Source of the DNA: Mermis nigrescens
Lineage: Eukaryota > Nematoda > Enoplea > Mermithida > Mermithidae
Reading direction: 5' to 3'
NCBI GenBank assembly: GCA_036768485.1
Contig: JAVLUZ010000725.1
Location: 1-64,000, forward strand
DNA: 64,000 nucleotides
Shown here piece after piece: positions 57,001 through 64,000 of the stretch. Under the pieces are notes generated by a model. The model was not told where the DNA came from. It ran no database searches and saw nothing but the letters and a program-made list of their open reading frames with translations. Both the position numbers and the translations under genes were made by a program. Each line of letters starts with the position of its first letter. Position 1 is the stretch's first letter.

Positions 57001-60000
57001 GATTTCAGTCCCTTCCCCTTCAAGACTCCATGTTGTTTATGTCTGGTGATCCTGTGTACCGATAAATCTAGCGAAGCCACCAAAAATGCAGTCGATATGC
57101 ACATTCCCGCCAGGCCAGCCAAGTGTAAAGTGCGCCGACCTGCCTTGTCTACGATAATTGCCGAAACGAGAGTCATCAGTACATTGACAAGCATGACGCC
57201 TAGGGTTGCCAAAATTGCGTCACCGCTTGTCAATTTAGCGTCTTCTTCGAAAATAATCGTCGAATAGAACATGGCCTGAGCAATAGCAAATAAACGCATT
57301 TGGTTTAAAAATATGCACATACGGCAAAAAAAGATCATTTTGTCTCAAGATTAAAATTTACTCGAACCATAAATGAACAGGGGAAATGGGAGCTCCCACC
57401 GTACCTGGGCGTGGGAGGGTCTGGGGATATGCATCCCCCCGCCGAGAAACCAAAATATCTCCCCAGAAACCAAAATACCCCTCCCCACTTTTTTTCGTTT
57501 TTTTCACAAATTTTTGATGCCAATGGATAGTGCTCGATGAGAAATGTTGAAAAATAATGTTTTTTCGCCATACCACCATTTTTGAAGCCATTTTTTGACC
57601 TTCGAAAAATCTTGCACCCCACTCCCCCAATTTGGGTGCCGCCCACCTATGATTCCAACACGCAAAGTTGGTAGAATATTCAAATTTTCATTAAAATTGT
57701 GTGGTGCTAAGCTTGTCCCACACAGAACCATTGGTGATACGTAGCTAATTCTTATTTGAAGGGAACTCTTCAGCATTTTCCGCTGTTGATAAATTAGTTT
57801 TGAGGCACTGAAATACATTTCTAAGTTTGAAAGTAACCATGTCTCATTTCAGCCCTGTCAACATGAACAAAAAGGGGTGAGATAAGCCGTTGCTTCTATG
57901 TCTTTTAAATAAGTTCTTTACTAAAAAAATGTATCACAGTAGGTAAAAATCAGCTTGGATACGTCCTCTAAAGGCTAGTCTGGATTAGAATTCAATTCAG
58001 TAAGATTATCCTCTATCAAAATTTGTGTGCCCCTTACTATAAAGGTCCAAAAAATTTGAGAGATTTCCGAAATTATGAATAAAAATGCGTTGTTTTGCTA
58101 CTTTTCTAAGGAAATCTCTTCTTTTGTTATGAATAAAATGCTTTTCGAATCGAAAATGATATATGTATGTATGTCCCAATTAATTGGCTAATAATGGGAC
58201 TGCTGCCATCATCCGAAAGCTTAAGAAATTCGCCATTGTTGATACAAATAAGATTTTGAGGACTATCAAGCCATGTTCTCTTATTATTAATTTAAAAATC
58301 AAACACTCACTTTTAATGAAAATCGACAAAATGAAGTGATTGTTGATTTTTTTGTAAACTTTTCGTCAAAATTTTAGCAAATTTTGTCAGAAATGCACAT
58401 TCCTGATGGAGCTAATTTTTGCTGATGATTTTTCTCTTTTGGTCTCAGACTTATTCGGACCATGTAAAGCTGATAAAACGTATTCATTTTCAAATAGCTC
58501 ATGTCGCTTCACCGCTGGGGTGAAATGAGTCACCATTAAAACTTTTTAAAACTCAATGCCTGGCTTGAATTCAAAAGAAATATTTATAAATCGTAAAAGA
58601 TTATCCATTTTTTAATCTTTTAGAGAAGTATCTCTTTCACGGGCGCTCTAGATAATATACTGTAGGCAAATATGTAAAGTTTTCTAGCCGTAAATGGCTC
58701 AAGTCGCCCCATGTGACGGTAACTTGATTTGTTTTCAAATTAATTAAAATAAGAACCACGCTCCGGCTTGTTTAAAGTAGTTGAGCCAAAAAAAACAAAA
58801 AATAATAAGTAAACGAGACTAGCAAAGTTCCGAATGAAGGATATTGAAAATTAAAATTATTTTAAATCGTTTTATGCTTAAAGCTTCCGTAATTAAAAGT
58901 TGTTTTTTTAAATTAGAGCATTGTACAATAATTACATGATTTTTGAAGTTCGCATTATGATCCAAAATACGCATGTGTTTACAAAGAGCTGAGCTAGCAT
59001 CGCTAATTTTTTTACCGCTTCAGAATAAAATATCCAAATGCGGCACGAATAATTTCGTTAAGTACATAAAATTTATTCTGCTTGATCCCATTCCGCGATC
59101 GTATTTATTTATACAATTCAAGCGTATAAAAGAATAATATAAAATATGCTAAATTGTTCCGGTGCTAATTATATGCACATAAATCACTACTGCGCTTTGG
59201 CTTTTTTCAATGTTTTAGTCGTAAAAAGCAAGAAATGTTGATAGCATCATAATACGTTACTCATGTACATATGTTATACGTACTCAACCGGATTCATCCG
59301 CACTCTTAAATGTCCTATTAGTATATTGTAACCAAGAAACTGCACCCGTTCCAAATGTACTGATATAAACTTTAAAAATATTTCATGTAACTTATCTTTC
59401 CGAACAGGCTTATATTTCAAACACCTTTTTATGATTCTCGAAAATGAAATTGTCAGAATAATTATTTTTCCAAAAAATGCACGTGCGTCATCGCATATTT
59501 TCTTATCTAGGAATATTTGTTCGAATCTATATTTCAGTAAGCTCGTGATCACATAATTCTCGCTTCACGTGCAAGCATGCACAGCCAGATGTTATTACTA
59601 TAAAATTATGCTAGCTCGCTCGCTCATTTTTTTCACATTTATTTTTCAGCTGTCCTTAAAGTTTGCTCGCCGAACGCATCTATCAATATTCTCAGCCGAC
59701 TGGCTCCTTCCTTAGGTACCTACTAAAATAGCCAAGTATCGCACGAAATTGCGCCCAAAATTGCGATTATTTTTGGTTTAGCCCCAAATGCGCGATTTAA
59801 GCACTCCATAATCAATCCTTGTATAGTATCAAAAGCCTTTTGCACCAATCTCTTATGTATTTCAAAGATTTCATGAAGGAAATATTGAATATTTGACAAC
59901 TTAGCACTATTTTTTGTTGTTTGAAGATAAGATTATCAACACTTTTTAAGCAGAAAACCAGCCGCGGGCTTAGCGCTGTTTGTGCATTCATACGTATGTA

Positions 60001-62799
60001 CATTTTCTATCAAGAAAATGCGTTTATTTGACAGCAATATGTACAAGAAATTCTAATCGTAAAAGACATTTCTGAAGATCTTTGCACACGTATACAAAAG
60101 CTTTGTTCAAAAAGAACAAAGGTGTCGACGCCATAATATTCAAAGTAATTCAAGTTTAAATAAAATTAAATTCAAAATAAATTTAGCATAAGTACATAAG
60201 AGTTTCTCAGTCACGATTAAACTATTAATAATAATGTTATTTTTAATCTTAATAAACCTACTATTTCATCATTATTTATTTGTCGCATAATTAGTTTAGC
60301 TGACTAAACAATTTCTCTGTATTTCTAGCACTATTCATTGAACTTACTGCATTGATGCCAGACAATTGCTGAGACAGCATCAGCATAACACACAAGAAAA
60401 GAGCCCAACGAAGCAACGGTTGTTTAAACATTTGGAAAAGCGAAACCTGCGCAAAATAAAACTATTCGGAATTCGAATCAATTCATTTTATATTAAATTG
60501 TACTAGTAAAATCAGTTATAAATTAAGGTAAAGATAAACTGAAAATCCGATCGTGAAACTAAAGGATAAAGTTAATGAAAAGTTAAACGCAGACCGAATC
60601 ATGATACGCGACATATGTACATGGCAAAGGTAAAGTTGTCCAGAATGGGGAGGTGAAATCCAGGAATGGTTGCATAGTAAATTTTAGTCATTGTGTAGTG
60701 CACAATATCTCTTCTGTACATGTACAAAGGCGGTCCCTAAAAGTCAATGAGCATTCTTATCGTGTGAATTGTAAGGTACTCTATTATGACACAGTAGTAC
60801 CTTACGCGCGGTAAAAATGTTTTCTTAACCCTTATTACTGAAGTTTAGTGAAATTATGGGTTTCTGGCGAAAAACGTAAAGACTTATAAATACGACTTGA
60901 AGTACCGTAAATTTTGATATTTTTACCGTTCTCGGGTAGAATTTACGGTCTTTTTCCCACAGTAAGCTCTAAAATTGTCTTGCCGTACGTTCCATTTTCT
61001 CAAAATCGCCTTACCTGATTTTCCAAAGCCACAGGCAGGGATAATACCCCCTCTCACCCCCCTATGCCATGTTTAATACATGACTATCGAGGAACAAAGA
61101 TAATCAAGTTTCAATATCGATCTGAAGTTCCACAACATTTTAATTTCCCATGTTTTTCGCACCTAAGCTGAGTTTTCCATTGCTCGAGACGGCATCTCAT
61201 ATTTTATACGCAAACGTTTGCATTATTAGCATAGATGCACGGCATGGCCGATATGGGGGGTCAGCCATTCTGAGGGAGGGTAAAAATTAAGCTTTTTTGG
61301 GCCGGCCTCACACATATAAGCACTAAAATAGTGTTACAACTACGTTACACAGTTTCTGGTCGATTAAGAGCACTTTTAGAGAAATTTTTCAATTTACATC
61401 CACTTTTGGCCTTCATCTTGCCTTTTTTCCCCCAGAAAATTCCCCATTTTTTCATTCTGGAGGTCTACAACCTAAATCCCCCCACGTGCATACCTGATTA
61501 TTACAACTAGAGTCTTACAAAGTTACCGATAGCCATGTTCAAAAGAACAGACTTTGAACACTCCTCTCTCTCGAATAAAACTTGAAAAGCATATGTTAAA
61601 CAGCCTCGAGTTATACAGCACATTTACAGGGTGCATACGATGTAGGAAATTAGATACGCTACTTCAAACACCTCAAGAGGATGTTTTTATTTGTACAATT
61701 CATTCAAATATGAGTATAATAGAAAATCGCGAAAATTTCTAAATACGTAAGTCATGAAATTTCCTTTGACTTCTCTAAAAAAGAAAGGATTAGATAGCAT
61801 AGCATCAAATGCTTTAGATTATATGAGTATTATGTAATAATCAATTTGAAATGGAAATGATTAAATGGAAATTTTGAATGAAATACCCCATGCATCTAAT
61901 TAAGTTATAACGCGCCTTAGTGTAATAGAATAGGCTTTTAGTCATATATGTAACGGCTCGAAATTTCGGGTTGGGGTTCCTGACCATTTTAAGGGAAGGA
62001 GGCAGGGCCGTATTTAGCAGGGGGCATAGTAGAGGGGACGCGGCCGCCTCCACCTTGGCCTAAAATAATTTTGGAAGGTAAGATAATATAATGCACGGAA
62101 TAATTAGAAAATTGCATCTGTATGCCACAAAATCGTCAAATTTTCGGCGCTCAGCAATCTATATTAAGATTTTCTATAGTTTTGCTTCAAGCGAGACCAA
62201 AAATTACACTTTTTCCAGTCTACTGAGGAAAAAATTTTTCTCGAAAATTTCGAATTTTATGAGCTGAACGGATAGAGCATGTTGAAACAAGTCAGAAAAT
62301 GCGGTTTTTATGAGCTATCCATACGAAATATCCAAGATTTTAACCAATTCACTTTAGGTTAGCCCTTTCCCTTGGCTGGATCCCTGGTACGGGCCTGAGG
62401 AAGAGCTTAATGACCTCCAATTTTTGACCAAAAACGGCCAAAAAAACACCTAAGACCAAAAATGCAATTTTCCCGAAAATGGGGTCAAAAATTTTCCGGC
62501 TTTGGTGGATGAAAATGGACGACCAACTTAAGGGGATTCTACAAATCCCCTACTGCATACATGTACGCTTTAAGTGGCACGTATATATGTACATATGCGT
62601 ACTAAGTAAGCAACACTCGTTCCTGCTCTATCTATCTTCTTCAAACTTTTAAATTTTCCAACATTTATTTACTTTAAAAGAAAAATTGAAATATTAATGT
62701 TGATGCGTACCTTAGGAGCTGATTTTATCTTTTCTGCCTCCTCTTGCATTTGGTTGATTTCCGCATCAACGTCGGACGTTTGCCGCAGTTTAACGAGGG
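50853..62799 (-). CDS. Sugar transporter, SLC2/GLUT type (MFS), 3' half, 5' exons outside window
   Basis: Six exons (62799-62711, 60446-60348, 57275-57060, 55643-55565, 53584-53457, 51005-50853) join in phase to about 254 residues. Seen: intracellular loop ALVKLRQTSDVDAEI, TM7 motif LSQQLSGINA, VDKAGRR (the D-K/R-x-G-R-R motif after TM8), FATGPGSIPWF (TM10), NWFAVVLIGFLFPP (TM11 region), TM12, then VPETKGK, the signature just after TM12. By family knowledge it is a 12-helix plasma-membrane hexose facilitator; QLSGINA is typical of the glucose-carrying class. The N-terminal six helices must lie above 64000. Ends in VGGVGR-stop. Two exons have transposons almost touching their splice sites (see findings). 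Confidence 0.93.
51051..52019. mobile_element. F5-like MITE split by an F1 MITE
   Basis: Starts catacataataacagaagg and resumes after 51984 with atccaggatttcgagccgtt acatatacg, as in other F5 copies. The F1 element at 51249-51984 sits in its cccccc run. Confidence 0.7.
51249..51984. mobile_element. F1 CAGTG-type MITE, long form with duplicated core
   Basis: 736 bp, ends CAGTGTTTTTTTTTGTACAAGG-like at left and GTACAAAAAAACACTG at right. The core (tagcgattttagtgtggt ... cattataaagatatat) is present twice, each with hairpin motifs (51447, 51750, 51841). Target is a C run, so the duplication is ambiguous. Confidence 0.88.
52135..52218 (-). pseudogene. Decayed duplicate of the transporter terminal exon
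   Basis: Upstream of the real last exon, a block with acceptor tttgcgtttcag encodes, after a frame shift, NSFTFIIFTVLAFLGYIC, clearly parallel to KQFTFLIFTAFLAFFWLF. In the phase required by exon e it meets TAG at the third codon, and no PETKG follows. A remnant of a duplicated, perhaps once alternative, 3' exon. Confidence 0.6.
52230..53300. other. Intron sequence; AT-rich tract and a repeat fragment
   Basis: About 52600-52860 is aataaa/aaatat-rich. About 53010-53230 resembles F7 (gtgtcaagtttccgcgg, tttgttcgatttactcg). No exon seen. Confidence 0.45.
53457..53584 (-). CDS. Sugar transporter exon e (TM10-TM11)
   Basis: Reads (G)SIPWFYVSECFEQAERGKA and on to LIGFLFPPIQ. Acceptor gtcttgcag, donor gtgcag. 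IPWF..SE is the conserved TM10 tail and loop. A MITE begins 16 bp upstream of this acceptor. Confidence 0.94.
53601..53748 (-). mobile_element. F3-like MITE next to an exon
   Basis: 148 bp, ends CATAGGTGGACAGCC and CAGCCCATGTATG; flanks ctttgcat / ctttagac. Begins 16 bp from the acceptor of the transporter exon at 53457-53584. Confidence 0.8.
53877..54297. mobile_element. Pogo/Tigger-like MITE, TA target site
   Basis: 421 bp, ends CAGTCGAACCCCGTTAATAA and TTAATAACGAGGTTCGACTG, TA on both sides. The interior repeats gtgtttactgaccg and gtttattaagc. No transposase. Confidence 0.93.
54300..55560. other. Intron sequence, AT-rich
   Basis: About 54470-54720 is rich in aaaataaa/aaaatt. No exon or inverted ends seen. 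Confidence 0.45.
55565..55643 (-). CDS. Sugar transporter exon d (TM10)
   Basis: 26 codons plus one base: SKGHDWAAYGSILFVILFVV then SFATGPG. Acceptor tgtttttag, donor gtaaat. Hydrophobic helix plus the GPG turn of TM10. Confidence 0.94.
56061..56234. mobile_element. MITE, CAGGCACGTA family
   Basis: 174 bp, ends CAGGCACGTATCT and AGCTACGTGTCTG; duplication tgttacac / tgttgcac at 56053-56060 and 56235-56242. Confidence 0.95.
56710..57045. mobile_element. F7-type MITE touching a splice donor
   Basis: 336 bp, ends CAAACATGATCTTGG and TTGTTTATGTCTG; duplication gtgatcat / gtgatcct at 56702-56709 and 57046-57053. The right duplication ends 6 bp from the exon at 57060-57275. Confidence 0.88.
57060..57275 (-). 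CDS. Sugar transporter exon c (TM8-TM9)
   Basis: 72 codons from AMFYSTIIFEEDAK to VASLDLS, containing AIIVDKAGRRTLHLAGLAGM. Acceptor ctattgctcag, donor gtacac. A 336-bp MITE lies immediately beyond the donor. Confidence 0.95.
57400..57651 (-). mobile_element. MITE, F3 family
   Basis: 252 bp, ends CGTACCTGGGCGTGG and GCCGCCCACCTATG; flanks gctcccac / attccaac (weak). Internal ttttttcgccataccacc matches the other copies. Confidence 0.85.
57660..60340. other. Intron of the transporter, nothing recognised
   Basis: 2.7 kb without exon-like blocks or clear repeat ends. Confidence 0.45.
60348..60446 (-). CDS. Sugar transporter exon b (TM7)
   Basis: 33 codons starting VSLFQMFKQPLLRW and ending MLSQQLSGINA; acceptor ttgcgcag, donor gtaagt; phase 0 both ends. 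Carries the TM7 Q-x-x-S-G-I-N sugar-binding motif. Confidence 0.95.
60700..61030. repeat. Degenerate F1-like fragment
   Basis: tgtacatgtacaaaggcgg, aaaagtcaatgagcatt and gacacagtagtacc echo the F1 element; ends not found. Confidence 0.35.
61230..61496. mobile_element. MITE, F4 family
   Basis: 267 bp, ends CATAGATGCACGGCATGGCC and CCCCACGTGCATACCTG; duplication attattag / attattac at 61222-61229 and 61497-61504. Confidence 0.92.
61500..62600. repeat. Intron with dispersed repeat fragments
   Basis: About 61940-62000 and 62395-62570 look like two halves of an F5-type repeat (acatatgtaacggctcgaaat .. cccctactgcatacatgta) interrupted at about 62005-62395 by another element (gggccgtatttagcaggggg .. 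ggtacgggcctgag). No exon seen. Confidence 0.5.
62711..62799 (-). CDS. Sugar transporter exon a (central loop)
   Basis: Reads (A)LVKLRQTSDVDAEINQ and on to EAEKIKSAPK; acceptor tctctag, donor gtacgc. Matches the intracellular loop between TM6 and TM7. Two bases complete the first codon, so an upstream exon must supply one base. Confidence 0.9.
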
Positions 62800-62999
62800 C
62801 TAGAGATTATTTTTTACATAGGAATTATTTCTTCATTAACATAGTAGATTAAAACACTGTCAAGATTTAAGTAGAAAAGAAAAATGGACTAAAAGGGAAA
62901 ACAGAAAAATCAACAACAAATTATTACTTGGCGCGAAACAGTAAAAGTATAGATGATTTTAGGCCAGGACCCCACTAACTGCAATCATAGCACGGAATC

Positions 63000-63620
63000 A
63001 GGAGCGGATTTAAGGTGGCGGGGGGCGGCCGCCCCTCCCATTGACCAAAAATATATGGCGAGATAAAGAATGGATATGCAATTTTCAATGTTTTTTGGCC
63101 GTCAGTGACCATAATTTCTCAGATTTTTCCGGCGCTACGCGCCGGATGATACCAATTAATGACATTTATTTACTTTCTTGGCGACCTGGAAGCCATTTTC
63201 TGTTCTTGTAGGTTTCAAAACAATTTTAACAGCAGAAACAGCTATTTTTGCATAGTTTTTTCTATTTTCAATCAAAAATTTCGATGTTTTGCATCAAATG
63301 CTATAAATACAGGAAATCAAGCAGTAAATAATGCTTCTAGAAGTCTATCCGCCTCAATCTCGCGAATTTTCCGGTGCTTCGCGCCAGAGTTTTGTTAAAG
63401 TCAAAGAAATTTAATGATTTTTTCGCACAAAATTGCCTAAAATTTTAAAATTTTGAGAAAAAATATTGCGTCAAAAGTGATTTATGTAAAAGTATACAAT
63501 GTAAAACACCGAAGAAAACGCTATTTCGCGCGTTAAGGACAAATTTTTTGACCTATTTTTCACTGTTATTGGAAAAATTGGGATACCGCCCCCTTAGGAA
63601 AATCATAGATCCGCCACTCC
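63000..63620 (+). repeat. Intact copy of the repeat that is split at 180-2300
   Basis: From ggagcggatttaaggtggcg to catagatccgccactcc. Inverted relative to the left-end copy, and has the hairpins ggcgctacgcgcc (63131) and ggtgcttcgcgcc (63371). The cggattt / aaatccg style ends match the element at 11396-11588. Confidence 0.7.
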
Positions 63621-64000
63621 ACGGAATCACTCCCTTCCAAAGCTCATCATTTAATCAATTTCATTGCATTCTATCCAGGTCAACAGAGCGTATGAATTTC
63701 ATTCATAACATCTCACAGAATAGAATAGAAATTTGTGATCAGCTGATTTAGGCTACTTATGTATTCTGAGAGATAAACTGTAAAAGCACAATAAATAATC
63801 ACGGATGTGTTAACAGTCCAATCGAATAAACAGTTAATTAACAATTAAATTTTGATTTCCTATCATTTCTTCACAAGTAAGACAAATACGCTGAATTTAA
63901 ATCGCTTAATTTAGACACACGTACGAGTCTACATTTTAGCTACAAAAAAGTCCAAGTATCAAATTTTGCTATTTAAATTCGTCAGTATTATTACATAGAC
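63621..64000. other. No gene seen at the right edge
   Basis: AT-rich. The upstream transporter exons expected in this direction were not found here. Confidence 0.45.

Noticed and set aside
57335..57646. Three overlapping minus-strand frames of about 90-100 codons
   Set aside because: They are translations of the F3 MITE; the same glycine-rich peptides occur at 1730, 20824 and 33513.

Overview
This is an AT-rich, intron-rich and transposon-dense piece of an animal nuclear genome. The two recognisable genes, the spliceosomal introns (GT..AG) and the abundance of hAT-like, mariner-like and pogo-like elements point to an invertebrate, most likely an arthropod; the species cannot be fixed from the sequence. 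There are no bacterial or viral genes, and no LTR or LINE open reading frames were seen.

Two real protein genes are supported, both on the minus strand. (1) A complete 12-exon gene (start 30169, stop 9605) encodes a 547-residue acyl-CoA synthetase of the 4-coumarate-CoA ligase / firefly-luciferase family. It has the AMP-binding signature, YGMTE, the hinge and the catalytic lysine, and it ends in the peroxisomal signal SKL. (2) The 3' half of an SLC2 (GLUT-type) sugar transporter occupies 62799 to 50853 as six exons, about 254 residues from the central loop to the C-terminus; its 5' exons lie beyond the right edge. Between them, around 34.9-40.8 kb, a few minus-strand exon-like blocks may be the 3' end of a third, unidentified gene.

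Inside the synthetase gene a 3.6-kb segment (10292-13902) occurs twice in tandem, separated by a 17-N gap (13903-13919). The second copy has exon 9 intact, but exons 10 and 11 are ruined by indels. The break falls inside a foldback transposon, so I read this as two unmerged contig ends, not as a biological duplication.

Most of the rest is non-autonomous DNA transposons. Many have 8-bp target-site duplications (TSDs) that can be read directly, with ends of the type CA...TG, as in the hAT superfamily. At least four elements have GC-rich subterminal palindromic arrays, and two of these carry transposase remnants. Insertions are repeatedly nested, up to element within element within intron. Two sit within 6-16 bp of splice sites of the sugar transporter. 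A mariner-like MITE (23495-24078), a pogo/Tigger-like MITE (53877-54297), foldback elements, a diverged TTTACAC-rich tandem array (4.7-5.6 kb) and tRNA-like fragments complete the picture. A very stable mini-hairpin motif (GGCGCGAAGCGCC) recurs in several otherwise different repeat families.
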